NCBI RefSeq assembly: GCF_014640295.1
Contig: NZ_BMGR01000002.1
Location: 248,001 to 312,000 of the forward strand
Direction: 5' to 3'
Length of the DNA stretch: 64,000 nt
From: Paenibacillus abyssi
GTDB lineage: Bacteria > Bacillota > Bacilli > Paenibacillales > Paenibacillaceae
Shown one piece after another: positions 54,493 to 63,681 of the stretch. The position numbers and the translations under genes are program-made. The notes beneath the pieces were generated by a model. The model did no database searches and was not told the origin of the DNA. It was given only the letters and a program-made list of their open reading frames with translations. Every line of letters starts with the position of its first letter. Positions within the stretch are counted from its first letter, which is position 1.

Positions 54493-55116
54493 CTAGCTTG
54501 ACAGTGCTTTGTTCTTCTTCCAGCGTGAATAAATCGATAGCGTAACGAGCAGAAAACCGCCGTATATGGCAATGCTGATTAACATATTTCCAGGCTCGGT
54601 CATCAGGCTGTCTCCAACTACCGCAAATAAGAGCATGGAGGGCACTTTACCGAGCAATGAGGCAACCGCATATACGCCAAAAGAGACACGGCTCACTGCG
54701 GAATAAACATTGACAACAATTGACGGAATGATCGGAATTAACCGGGAAAACAGGATCGTCAAAAAGGCATTCCGCTCAAACATTTCCGTGAGCTTGCCTA
54801 CACTGCTGTAACGATGCAGCAGCTTTATCGCCCATTGCTGGTATCCGTAACGAACAAATAAAAACATAAGTATGGACGCTGCGGAAGACCCCACCCAAGT
54901 TAAGCTTCCCCCGAGCACCGGGCCAAAAGCCGCCCCGATGACCCCGCCGACAATCGGATAGGGAATGACCGGAAACAACGCCATAAGCGTGGCCATGACC
55001 ATGACCAATATGACATTGTTATCTTCACGAAACCAGGTCAGAAGCGCATCTCCATTAACATAGATGACATAAGCGATTCCTAAATAAAGGACAGCTATAC
55101 TGAGTTTCTTAAGCAT
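54493..55116 (-). CDS. TVP38/TMEM64 (DedA-like) membrane protein
   Basis: 207 aa with about five to six membrane segments. The family core FPVIPYPIVGGVIGAAFGPV (about 50-69) and a second half SRLIPIIPSIVVNVYSAVSRV (about 120-140) are typical of VTT/SNARE-associated proteins; bacterial members are implicated in lipid scrambling or transport. AGGAGAATTTCG before ATG 55116 decides the start; the frame extends 23 codons upstream without a site. The stop is followed directly by the promoter region of the Btr-like gene; they are probably unrelated. Confidence 0.85.
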   Translation of the reverse strand: MLKKLSIAVLYLGIAYVIYVNGDALLTWFREDNNVILVMVMATLMALFPVIPYPIVGGVIGAAFGPVLGGSLTWVGSSAASILMFLFVRYGYQQWAIKLLHRYSSVGKLTEMFERNAFLTILFSRLIPIIPSIVVNVYSAVSRVSFGVYAVASLLGKVPSMLLFAVVGDSLMTEPGNMLISIAIYGGFLLVTLSIYSRWKKNKALSS

Positions 55117-55276
55117 CGAAATTCTCCTAGAATCTATTAAGATGACCAACAGTTCCATCATAACCTGTAATAGCGGCCAGAGCAAAAAATGTTAGCAAAC
55201 CTAATAATCGGCTTATACTCACATGACATTTCTGAACTATACTTAACTTATCCTTCAATCGAAAGAGGGTTTAGTA

Positions 55277-55462
55277 ATGCCGAGAAAGGTGAACAAGCTG
55301 GTTCAATATCCTTTTCAAATCGAGCTTCATGTAACGCAGGTTGAAACGCGGGAAGGGAAAGGCGTGGTGATCGATAGGCACGGTGAGTGGATTCAAGTTT
55401 TCCTGCCGACACGCAATAAAGTGGTGAAGACCAGCCTGTTTCTCGTAGAAAAGCTGCTTTAG
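55277..55462 (+). CDS. small conserved-looking protein, 61 aa, unknown
   Basis: Starts MPRKVNKLVQYPFQIELHVT and ends with KTSLFLVEKLL. No membrane helix or Cys; the alternating polar and hydrophobic pattern suggests a small beta-rich fold. AGAGGGTTTAGTA precedes the ATG. No family recognised. The next gene, an HNH nuclease, has its own promoter. Confidence 0.6.
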   Translation: MPRKVNKLVQYPFQIELHVTQVETREGKGVVIDRHGEWIQVFLPTRNKVVKTSLFLVEKLL

Positions 55463-55466
55463 CATT

Positions 55467-55494
55467 TTGCAGTCGGATCGTTATCAGGTACAAT
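55467..55494 (+). promoter_or_regulatory. promoter of the HNH nuclease gene
   Basis: TTGCAG (55467-55472), 16-base spacer, TACAAT (55489-55494), about 50 bases before the start codon. Confidence 0.5.
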
Positions 55495-55543
55495 AGAACC
55501 AAGTGTCCATACGATCGAAGCGACTACAAAATATGAGGTGGAA

Positions 55544-56251
55544 ATGATGGGCCAAGGGCCGGATACCGCTACACAAGAAGCAATAATAGCAACCAAACAT
55601 TCTGAATCAAACCATAAACGATGTGCTCATTGTAAAGAAACGAAACCGCTGTCCGAGTTCCTTCGCAGGACAGGCAAGCGTCACGGGAGCGGGACCCGCC
55701 GCGGCGCATGCCGAACCTGCCGCATGCTGAAACGTAAGCGCAACCAATCTATTGCGGCTAATCCGGATTCGCTTGCAAGCGCCGACCCCTCAGCCGCTCC
55801 CATGCCGCCTAAGCGGAGGATCAAACGTCCGCTGCCGACCCCTCCCCCTAAACCTAGCGGCCAGAATGGACCGGATGCATCTGTACTGCGGCCGAACCGT
55901 CACGGCATCGTCTGGATGCGCGGCAGAACGGATAAAGGCCGGCGCTGGCAGCAGGAATCGGACTTGGAGACAGCTGTCACGCTCGTACGTGAGCATGCTG
56001 CTGTCGTCGTGAACCGTCACACGGTTCGCCGATTGTACAGCAACCGAAATTTCCGTCAATATATATTAACGCGGGATCAGTATACCTGCTTTTTCTGCGG
56101 GGATTACGGCGATACGATCGACCACCTGCTGCCCCGTGCAAAAGGCGGCCATACGACGCCTCTTAACTGTGTCTGCGCCTGCAATCTGTGCAACCAGAGC
56201 AAGGCAGACCGCAGTGTCGACGAATTTATCGAATCGGCTCATGATGAATAA
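55544..56251 (+). CDS. HNH endonuclease with N-terminal zinc-finger
   Basis: 235 aa. An N-terminal Cys pair-Cys pair module (RCAHCKETKPLSEF then ACRTCRMLKRKR, about 25-62) looks like a zinc ribbon. A Pro/Ala-rich linker follows (about 70-115), then a C-terminal HNH domain: YTCFFCGDYGDTIDHLLPRA (catalytic Asp-His), the Asn in TPLNCVCACNLCNQ, with two CxxC-like zinc ligands. It should cut DNA; no methylase or other phage or restriction gene is adjacent. Starts at 55544 or 55547 are equally placed behind GAGGTG; a GTG at 55538 overlaps that site. Confidence 0.88.
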   Translation: MMGQGPDTATQEAIIATKHSESNHKRCAHCKETKPLSEFLRRTGKRHGSGTRRGACRTCRMLKRKRNQSIAANPDSLASADPSAAPMPPKRRIKRPLPTPPPKPSGQNGPDASVLRPNRHGIVWMRGRTDKGRRWQQESDLETAVTLVREHAAVVVNRHTVRRLYSNRNFRQYILTRDQYTCFFCGDYGDTIDHLLPRAKGGHTTPLNCVCACNLCNQSKADRSVDEFIESAHDE

Positions 56252-56331
56252 GAAGAACTGCATCAACAACGTTAAACGAAGGAGCTATCCTAAATCTTTT
56301 GATTTGCGGGACGGCCCCTTCGCTATTGTAT

Positions 56332-56625
56332 CTATTCCGTTTCTTCGTAAGGTCTATTCCCTACACCGTTCAGCAGATCTGTCCCGTGGAACTCCTCTTG
56401 CGGCGCCGCGGGATCGACCGGATCGATGATTCTGTCCTCCGGCTCCTCGAGTATGGGGTCTTCCTCTACTCTAAGAACCGTTTCGGAAGGATATCTTTCT
56501 ATCAGCTCCTCGGTCGCATCCGGAACACCCGCTGCATCCGGCTCTTCCGTAAAAAGCCCGAATTCGGGATCAATATCCTTCTCGGTGACCAAATCGTCTA
56601 CTCTATCGTCTTTTTTCATAGCCAT
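56332..56625 (-). CDS. acidic small protein, 97 aa, unknown
   Basis: Strongly acidic and Pro-rich, probably disordered (for example DPILEEPEDRIIDPVDP). It starts MAMKKDDRVDDLV. AGGAGG lies before the ATG at 56625, which makes it a credible gene; ATG two codons later is an alternative. No family recognised. It faces the HNH gene end-on. Confidence 0.65.
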   Translation of the reverse strand: MAMKKDDRVDDLVTEKDIDPEFGLFTEEPDAAGVPDATEELIERYPSETVLRVEEDPILEEPEDRIIDPVDPAAPQEEFHGTDLLNGVGNRPYEETE

Positions 56626-56821
56626 GATGAACGCCTCCTACACAAGATTCAGATATCAGTATCAGTCATATCTTACCCTAATACACCATCATCTGAACCT
56701 TCGGCACGGAATTGCCCAGTGGCGCTGTGAAAAAAGCCGACTGCGATCCCTTATCGCCTGCTTCTCGCCGGCTCTCGCCATCCCTGGAAAAGGACAATCT
56801 CCTGTTACAACAGCTCCTGCA

Positions 56822-57811
56822 TTACTTTAAAATGGCATCGATCCGAGCTAACTCCTCGTCGGTAAAATCCGGTACCCGCAGCGCGCCGACCGCATCTTCG
56901 ATCTGGCTGGCTTTACTGGCTCCGATCAATGCAGAGGTTACTCTACCGCGGCGCAGTACCCATGCCAGAGCCATCTGGGAGAGCTTCTGTCCCCGCTCCA
57001 TGGCTAGCTCATTCAACTGTTTGACCTTGGCAATTCTCTCTTTGCTTAGATCCTCCGGCTTCAAGAACACGCTCGGACCAGCCGCGCGGGAATCCGGCGT
57101 TATTCCCTCCAGATAACGGTCTGTCAGAATGCCCTTCTCCAAAGGAGAGAATACAATCGATCCGATTCCTTCCTCATCCAGCACATCCTGCAGCCCATCT
57201 TCAATCCAACGAGACATCATCGAGTAATTCGGCTGATGAATCAGACATGGCGTGCCGAGCCGCTTCAATATTCGCGCCGCTTCTCTCGTTTCCTCCGGAC
57301 GATAGTTGGAGATACCCACATAAAGCGCCTTGCCTTGCCGGACGATAAGGTCCAGAGCAGCCATCGTTTCTTCAAGCGGCGTATTCGGATCCGGACGATG
57401 GTGATAAAAAATATCCACATAATCCAGCTGCATCCGCTTCAAGCTTTGATCCAGGCTCGATACCAGATACTTCTTGGAGCCCCATTCTCCATATGGCCCG
57501 GGCCACATGTAATAGCCCGCCTTGGTGGAAATGATCATCTCATCGCGGTATGCGGAGAAATCGTCCTTCAACACCCTGCCGAATGTTTCCTCCGCCGACC
57601 CTGGCGGCGGCCCATAATTGTTAGCCAGGTCAAAATGGGTGATCCCTAAGTCAAAGGCTCTGCACAGCATCGCGCGGCCATTCTCAAATACGTCGATCCC
57701 TCCGAAATTGTGCCACAAGCCCAAGGAAATCGCCGGCAGCCTCAAGCCGCTCGTTCCACAGCGGTTATATGTCATGAGCTCATATCTTTCTGGATTTGCT
57801 GAATAGCTCAA
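56822..57811 (-). CDS. YghZ-like aldo/keto reductase (L-glyceraldehyde-3-phosphate reductase type)
   Basis: 329 aa. The sequence is close to E. coli YghZ: RCGTSGLRLPAISLGLWHNF, FDLANNYGPPPGSAEETFGR with the catalytic Asp and Tyr (about 62-68), STKAGYYMWPGPYG with Lys (about 95), and IGASKASQIEDAV near the end. Such enzymes detoxify reactive aldehydes such as L-glyceraldehyde-3-phosphate and methylglyoxal. The start is a TTG at 57811: AGGAGG precedes it at good spacing, and the N-terminal ANPERYELM aligns with the YghZ start. ATG 57775 would cut conserved residues. Confidence 0.9.
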   Translation of the reverse strand: MSYSANPERYELMTYNRCGTSGLRLPAISLGLWHNFGGIDVFENGRAMLCRAFDLGITHFDLANNYGPPPGSAEETFGRVLKDDFSAYRDEMIISTKAGYYMWPGPYGEWGSKKYLVSSLDQSLKRMQLDYVDIFYHHRPDPNTPLEETMAALDLIVRQGKALYVGISNYRPEETREAARILKRLGTPCLIHQPNYSMMSRWIEDGLQDVLDEEGIGSIVFSPLEKGILTDRYLEGITPDSRAAGPSVFLKPEDLSKERIAKVKQLNELAMERGQKLSQMALAWVLRRGRVTSALIGASKASQIEDAVGALRVPDFTDEELARIDAILK

Positions 57812-57913
57812 TGTTTGCTCCTCCTTATTGTACTGAATATAGCCACGAATCCTCCAACTTTCCTTGTAAAAGGATGCTTATATTATATCATTACTTCCAT
57901 AAAACGGACGACG

Positions 57914-57944
57914 AAAAAAACACCTCCGCATATTCCGGAGATGT
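57914..57944 (-). terminator. terminator of the GH15-like gene
   Basis: ACACCTCCG (57920-57928) pairs with CGGAGATGT (57936-57944) with one G-T pair; seven T follow on the minus strand. Confidence 0.85.
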
Positions 57945-57966
57945 CTGGAGCATCGATATTGGCTGT

Positions 57967-59052
57967 CTACGCTTTTATCCTCAGGCCAGGCTTTCTCTGT
58001 GCGGAAGGTGTGGCGCCCAGCCCAGCTTCCTTGGCTAATATATACATCGCGCAGCTCCAGCCCAGCGGGGTGTTGGGATTGGCTTTGGCTGTGCCGCCAT
58101 AATAAAGCTCCGGCAAAATCCCGGGTGCCGTCATTACCTTCTCAGTCCTTTTAATGTAGTGCTCCGCCTTATCCCAGTGCCCTAATTCCTGATGGCACAG
58201 GGCGAGCCATGGCAAGCCAAACGTCCACTCCGCCTCCGAACCGAGATAAAAGTCCCGCGAGCAGGCTCTGCCGTATTGCTGCTCGAGCGTACTGTAATAG
58301 CTGTCTCCCTCATAACGGATGACGCCCCGTTCGCGGAGCAGCCGCTTTTCCACATTTGAAACAATCGTCTCGCCCAGCAAACCGGTAAACAAGCGATACG
58401 GATAAATGAGACTTAACTGTGCTAAATCGACGAATTTATCATTGCTTTCTCTCGGAAAAAGTCGCAGAACCGTTGTCAGGCCCCGTTCAATCAGCTCCTG
58501 CGGCACGTGGACTACGCCAGCCACCGCTTTCAAGCCCGCAACACAGGCGCCGACGGATGAAGAATGAACCTCACGCCACTCTTCCCACATTCCATTATCG
58601 GTATCGTGCCAATACTCCACATTAGCCAAGTAATTCACAAGCTTCTGTATCATCTCAACATCTTTCTCATCACGAAGCATCGGCCTGCCCCGCTTGAGCC
58701 CCAACCCGATCCCATACAGGAAAGCGCCTACCATATCATGCTGAATATGTCCCCAGCTTTGATCATGAATCTCTCTCACATTATCATGCGTATAGCGGGC
58801 ATGGATATACTCCCACTCCGAACGCGGCCTGTGCCGGCATAAAATATCTATTTTCCATTCATATTCTCTAAACAGATCCAACAAGCGGTAATACGTCTTT
58901 TCGTAGCGATTTGAAGGCTTATCTACATAGGGCAAAGACATATACACGCAATCGCGTATCCACACATATCTGTACTCTTTAGCCGGGCTTGCAATATACA
59001 AGCCATGCGGCAAACAAAGCTGATCTAGAGCCTTGTAACTTTCGGACAACAT
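57967..59052 (-). CDS. glycoside hydrolase family 15-like protein
   Basis: 361 aa, alpha/alpha-barrel type. It has the GH15 substrate-site stretch EYRYVWIRDCVYMSLPYV (about 22-39), DNGMWEEWRE (catalytic Glu candidate, about 155), and a second acidic stretch GSEAEWTFGLPWLALCHQE (about 280). Related proteins are glucoamylases, trehalases and glucodextranases; this one is short and lacks the N-terminal beta-domain, so the substrate is open. No signal peptide, hence cytosolic. GAGGAGGAATCGGTT before ATG 59052 decides the start. Confidence 0.8.
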   Translation of the reverse strand: MLSESYKALDQLCLPHGLYIASPAKEYRYVWIRDCVYMSLPYVDKPSNRYEKTYYRLLDLFREYEWKIDILCRHRPRSEWEYIHARYTHDNVREIHDQSWGHIQHDMVGAFLYGIGLGLKRGRPMLRDEKDVEMIQKLVNYLANVEYWHDTDNGMWEEWREVHSSSVGACVAGLKAVAGVVHVPQELIERGLTTVLRLFPRESNDKFVDLAQLSLIYPYRLFTGLLGETIVSNVEKRLLRERGVIRYEGDSYYSTLEQQYGRACSRDFYLGSEAEWTFGLPWLALCHQELGHWDKAEHYIKRTEKVMTAPGILPELYYGGTAKANPNTPLGWSCAMYILAKEAGLGATPSAQRKPGLRIKA

Positions 59053-59204
59053 AACCGATTCCTCCTCTTGGTAGAGATAATCCCTGTTATCCATTGTGGC
59101 CCGAATCTATTTATATTAAACGGCCGCCCCTGCAGGTACTTTACTCTCCTTGATCTTCCAACCCAATCACTATAGGATATGGCTCTGACTGAAAAAGTGT
59201 TAAT

Positions 59205-59229
59205 AAAAAAAAACGCCCGGAATCGAGCG
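59205..59229 (-). terminator. terminator of the triple-PAS kinase gene
   Basis: CGCCCG (59214-59219) pairs with CGAGCG (59224-59229) with a G-T pair; nine T follow on the minus strand (59213-59205). Confidence 0.7.
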
Positions 59230-59257
59230 CCCTGTATCCATCCGATATGATGTTCCG

Positions 59258-61063
59258 TCACAGGCCAATAGGCAGCGTGATCTCGACGGTAATTCCTTTC
59301 CCTTTATTTCTTTTAAAAGACATCGTTCCGTGATGGGTTTTTATGATTTTGTAACACATCATCAGCCCAAGCCCATTGCCTTTCTCCTTCGTGGTATAGA
59401 ACGGCTCGCCAAGCTTCTTTAGCCCTTCCTCGGAAACGCCGATTCCTTCATCAATGAAGCGCAGCAGAAGCTGCCTCTGCTGATCGATTCCTGCTTGAAT
59501 CAATAGCTGTCCGCCCCCCGGCATCGCCTCGATTGAATTTTTAATCACATTCATAAAAACCTGCTTTAATTGGCCTTCGTCGCACAGCACACTCGGCATC
59601 TCTACTTCGAATTCAGTCACGATGGACACATTGTTAAGTATCGCTTGGGTTTCCAACAGGTAGATCACATTAGTCAGCAGGGGCCGGATATCTCTCTGTT
59701 CGGTCCTCATTACCTCCGGTTTGGCAAGCGCCATGAATTCATTGACAATCGTATTGATGCGATCCAATTCGTCCAGCATCAATTGAAAGTAGGACTGATC
59801 GCTGCTTGCTTTTGATTTCAGCAATTGGGTAAATCCCCTTAAAGAGGTGAGCGGATTGCGTATCTCATGCGCCAAACCGGCCGCAAGCTCTCCGATGGCG
59901 GATAGCTTGTCCGAATTTCTGAGAAACTGCTCGGTTCGTTTTCGCTCCGTCACATCGACAACCATTCCCGTAATAGCAGGCATGCCATCGAATATCATGG
60001 CCGTGCCATGCCCTTCGACAAAGATAACGCTGTTGTCTTTTTTGCGGGCGCGGTATTGAAAGCCTAAGCTGTTAACCCCCTCAGACAGCCTCTTTATATC
60101 ATTGCTGAACAGCTCCTTGTCCTCTTCCTCAACAAGATCAATGGCATCCATCTGGTAGATCTCTTCCGGCGTATAACCGAATACTTCGGCAAACCGGGGG
60201 TTCGCATAGCTGATCCGGCCGTTCTGATAGAGATACACCCCGACGATGCCTTCTTCAACCAGGCTTCTATACTTTGATTCCGCTTGTATAAGCGCCCTTT
60301 CCATCCGCTTGCGCTCTGTCAGGTCTCTGACAACGGTTTGGATAACAGGCTTGCCCATAAAGGTTGTAATCAGCACGCTGGATGTTTCCACTTCAACGAT
60401 CGATCCATCCATGCAGACCATCATGTTCTCAATAAAATCCAACACCTTGCCCGACGATATATGATGAATTCGCTGTTTAATCATTTCATGCATGGCAGGG
60501 TGAATAAACTCAAACACCGATCTCCCTAAAAGATCCCCTTCGCTTTTCGCTTTAGCAAGCTTTACTGCCGCATCATTAGCATAGATCAGCGTCTCTTCGC
60601 TATGTACAATAATCGGTTCCGGCGAAAGCTTAATTAATCTCCGGTAACGTTCTTCGCTTTGCTGGAGCAGTTGTTGCGTCTTTTTATGTTCGGTTATATC
60701 GACAACCATGCCGGCAAACACCAGCTCGCCGTTCAAGTCGACGGTTTCTCCAAAGCAATCCATCACTAATACGCTGTTATTTTTATGCAGCGTCTGGACC
60801 TGATAATGGAATTTTTTATTTACTTCATGCTGCTTAGACGTGTCGATCTCCATCATCCACTGATCTTCAACAGGAATTAAGGATAACGGGTCTTTGCCCT
60901 CCATTTCCTCCTCGGTGTAGCCGAGCATGTTCGCCAGGCATGGATTGCAATAAATAATACGTTTGCCGTGATATACAAACAAACCAACGGATGGATTGTC
61001 GGTTAGTGATCGAAATAGTGGATGATTTTTAAATAAGGATTCAACGTTATCCCGATTTATCAT
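59258..61063 (-). CDS. soluble triple-PAS sensor histidine kinase (KinA-like)
   Basis: 601 aa, no membrane helix. Three PAS domains (about 20-130, 135-250, 260-375), then HisKA with His in GLAHEIRNPLTSLRGF (about 397) and a HATPase with GNGLGL. The layout is that of the sporulation kinase KinA, which phosphorylates Spo0F; the kinase core closely matches that of the membrane kinase at the start of the window. No response regulator is adjacent. The longest frame begins with a TTG at 61093; ATG 61063 with AAGGGCC before it is preferred. The signal sensed is unknown. Confidence 0.9.
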   Translation of the reverse strand: MINRDNVESLFKNHPLFRSLTDNPSVGLFVYHGKRIIYCNPCLANMLGYTEEEMEGKDPLSLIPVEDQWMMEIDTSKQHEVNKKFHYQVQTLHKNNSVLVMDCFGETVDLNGELVFAGMVVDITEHKKTQQLLQQSEERYRRLIKLSPEPIIVHSEETLIYANDAAVKLAKAKSEGDLLGRSVFEFIHPAMHEMIKQRIHHISSGKVLDFIENMMVCMDGSIVEVETSSVLITTFMGKPVIQTVVRDLTERKRMERALIQAESKYRSLVEEGIVGVYLYQNGRISYANPRFAEVFGYTPEEIYQMDAIDLVEEEDKELFSNDIKRLSEGVNSLGFQYRARKKDNSVIFVEGHGTAMIFDGMPAITGMVVDVTERKRTEQFLRNSDKLSAIGELAAGLAHEIRNPLTSLRGFTQLLKSKASSDQSYFQLMLDELDRINTIVNEFMALAKPEVMRTEQRDIRPLLTNVIYLLETQAILNNVSIVTEFEVEMPSVLCDEGQLKQVFMNVIKNSIEAMPGGGQLLIQAGIDQQRQLLLRFIDEGIGVSEEGLKKLGEPFYTTKEKGNGLGLMMCYKIIKTHHGTMSFKRNKGKGITVEITLPIGL

Positions 61064-61219
61064 ATGCGGCCCTTGTTTTTCATGATGAACCAATCCCTTT
61101 CACCAACCCCGGATAACATAAGTAGTCTTTCTATCCATATCATATACGAGATTCAAAGAATGAGGAATATTTTTGGCGCCTTTTCAGCAGCTCGCTCTCA
61201 CTTTTTGTGAGAAATAACA

Positions 61220-61261
61220 AGCAGGCTGACCGCTGCGATCCCCCGCAATGATCAGCCTGCT
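61220..61261 (-). terminator. hairpin after the nucleotidyltransferase gene
   Basis: AGCAGGCTGA (61220-61229) pairs perfectly with TCAGCCTGCT (61252-61261), with TGCG/CGCA inside; TTGTTATTT follows on the minus strand. Confidence 0.7.
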
Positions 61262-61278
61262 CCATGTTATGTCGTCGT

Positions 61279-63681
61279 TTATCCCCGGCATTCAATAATC
61301 ATCTTCGTATACGTTGCCGCTAATTGCTCCGCTACCTGCTGGTTAACGCTGCCGGCAAACACCTTGAATACCGGCTCGTCGCTATCCGGCAGGATTAACG
61401 TCCAGCCCTCGTCTTGGATAATCTTGATGCCATCGATTAACTCCACTTGCTGTCCCTTGGTTTGCTCCATCAAAAAGCGCATCACTCTTCCCTTGTCGTT
61501 CCATGGGCAGGCCACCTTCTTCGTCAACAGCGTAAAATCAGGGATCATGCCGATCAGTTCAGCAAGGCTCATCTGTTTCTTGGCCATGATCTGCATAATA
61601 TGGGTTAATGTATACAGCCCATCCCAATACACATGGAAGCCATGATCCTGGCACCCTTCCATGATCGAACGCGGATCGGCTTTGGTGCGTATGACCTGCT
61701 TATTGTACTGCGCAGCTAAGATCTCTGCAATATTCGGAGCGTTTACCGCTACGTGAAGCGCCATGGCATCACTGCTCTGAATCTGGATCATGAGTTGAAG
61801 TACAGACAAGATTTCAGCGCATACAACCTCCCCTTCATTCGTTACCAAAACGGTAAGCTGCCCATTTCCGTCGAGCCGGATGCCTAAGTCCGCACCGGTC
61901 GCCTGCACCCAACGTGCCAGCTCGGAAGGGGTCGATGTCATGCGGTTAAGCTGGATCACTCTGCAGCCCAAGGACTCCAGAAGCTCCGGCATAATCTGAT
62001 GCAGGTTGAGATAATCATACTCCAGTACGACCGTATAACCTTGCATATTGCCTTCCACTAATTGGAGCAGCTGCTCCCTGTATAAGATTCGAACATTTTG
62101 GCAGTCCCTTGTTCTGCCCACTTGGCAAAGCTTTATGAGGCGGAAGTCGTCCTGATGATATGCATTTTCGATTTTTCGTTCCATCGCCTTGCTGATGGGA
62201 AGTCCGGATTCATCCATAAATTCAATCACCAATTGCTCGTCATCTTCACTAGGCAGCATTCGAATATGAATACCGCCTGCGCAATCCATATGGCAGGTGG
62301 CAAGCCGGGATACAGGGGTAGTCACGGCACCGTAATCATACGTGTGGATACCGGAGGCATGCAGTCCAGCCACGAAGGATTCGGCAAGCATGGCGGCAAA
62401 CGGAGATGCATCGTGGCCGACGCCAATGGTTGTGCCGATCAACTGCGTTGTACCAAAAGCCATCGCCAGCTTATTCGTAAAGTTCGTCGTCATATCTATG
62501 CCGCAGGTGCCTTTGACACCCAATTGCCCGAACAAATTGCGGGAAACCCGCTCCCCGACAATAATGGAGCATTTGACCGATGTATGATCTTCTATGATTT
62601 TACCCGGATAAATCTTAATGCCGGCCTGGACGAAGCTTTTCATTCCAATCTGGCTTCCGTCTCCCACGACCGCTTCTTCATCAATCTTAGCTCCGGAACG
62701 CAGAACCACGTTGTTACACAAGGTTGCTCCTTTAACCTCAGCACGCCTTTCGATATAATTGTTCTTCCATAAGACAGAACGTTCCAAAGAGACGGAACGG
62801 ATGATTCGCGATCCGGCGCCCACAACGGTATATTCGTTCACCTGGGCATCTTCCTCAATGATACAGCCGCTTCCAATATACGCAGGTCCTGTTAATGAGG
62901 CGCCGTGATCGATGACTGCGTTATCCCCCGCCCATACTTTAGGCGCGACCTCCACCCCGTGTATGGTGACCTCGACTTTGCCATCCAGCATGTCGAACTG
63001 GGCTTGACGGTATTGGGATAAGTTGCCGATATCCGACCAGTACCCTTCCGCAACATAACCGTACAACGGACGGTGATGCTGCATTAATAACGGAAACAGG
63101 TCTTTGCTGAAATCAAATTCCTGTCCGCGGTCAAAGTACTGAAAAATCTCCGGATCAAGCACATAGATGCCCGTATTTACCGTATCGCTGAATACTTCCC
63201 CCCAGCACGGCTTTTCAAGAAACCGGATAATCTCCCCGTGTTCATCTGTCATGACGACGCCAAATTCCAACGGGCTCTCCACATGCGTCAGCACTAGCGT
63301 AGCCGCCGCTTTCTTATCGTGATGGAAGTCGATCGCTTTCTTCAGATCAAAGTCCGTCAAGGCATCTCCACTGATTACAATAAAGGTTTCGTCCAGAAAC
63401 TCCTCCGCATTCTTCACGCTTCCGGCCGTACCAAGCGGGCAGTCCTCTTCGAAATAATGCAATCGCACGCCGAATTCGGAGCCATCCCCGAAATAATTGC
63501 GGATCACTTCGGGCAAATATTGCACAGTGACAGCGATGTCTCTAATTCCGTGTTTTTTGAGCAGCTCAATTGTATATTCCATTACAGGGCGATCCAACAA
63601 AGGTACCATCGGTTTTGGTGTATTGCTGGTAAGAGGGCGCAAACGGGTCCCCTTTCCACCTGCCATAATTACAGCTTTCAT
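61279..63681 (-). CDS. sugar-phosphate nucleotidyltransferase with degenerate phosphohexomutase domain
   Basis: 800 aa fusion. Residues 1-235: nucleotidyltransferase (MKAVIMAGGKGTRLRPLT; ISGDALTDF metal Asp). About 245-375: left-handed beta-helix hexapeptide repeats. About 380-790: phosphohexomutase-like domain. Where active mutases have the phospho-Ser loop (TASHNP) this one has HIRMLPSED, and the metal loop DGDADR is replaced by LDGNGQL, so the mutase part looks inactive. Such proteins are commonly annotated mannose-1-phosphate guanylyltransferase. The true NTP-sugar product is unknown. Its start overlaps the upstream glycosyltransferase stop by 4 bases (ATGA), so the two work together in making a polysaccharide. 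Confidence 0.88.
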   Translation of the reverse strand: MKAVIMAGGKGTRLRPLTSNTPKPMVPLLDRPVMEYTIELLKKHGIRDIAVTVQYLPEVIRNYFGDGSEFGVRLHYFEEDCPLGTAGSVKNAEEFLDETFIVISGDALTDFDLKKAIDFHHDKKAAATLVLTHVESPLEFGVVMTDEHGEIIRFLEKPCWGEVFSDTVNTGIYVLDPEIFQYFDRGQEFDFSKDLFPLLMQHHRPLYGYVAEGYWSDIGNLSQYRQAQFDMLDGKVEVTIHGVEVAPKVWAGDNAVIDHGASLTGPAYIGSGCIIEEDAQVNEYTVVGAGSRIIRSVSLERSVLWKNNYIERRAEVKGATLCNNVVLRSGAKIDEEAVVGDGSQIGMKSFVQAGIKIYPGKIIEDHTSVKCSIIVGERVSRNLFGQLGVKGTCGIDMTTNFTNKLAMAFGTTQLIGTTIGVGHDASPFAAMLAESFVAGLHASGIHTYDYGAVTTPVSRLATCHMDCAGGIHIRMLPSEDDEQLVIEFMDESGLPISKAMERKIENAYHQDDFRLIKLCQVGRTRDCQNVRILYREQLLQLVEGNMQGYTVVLEYDYLNLHQIMPELLESLGCRVIQLNRMTSTPSELARWVQATGADLGIRLDGNGQLTVLVTNEGEVVCAEILSVLQLMIQIQSSDAMALHVAVNAPNIAEILAAQYNKQVIRTKADPRSIMEGCQDHGFHVYWDGLYTLTHIMQIMAKKQMSLAELIGMIPDFTLLTKKVACPWNDKGRVMRFLMEQTKGQQVELIDGIKIIQDEGWTLILPDSDEPVFKVFAGSVNQQVAEQLAATYTKMIIECRG

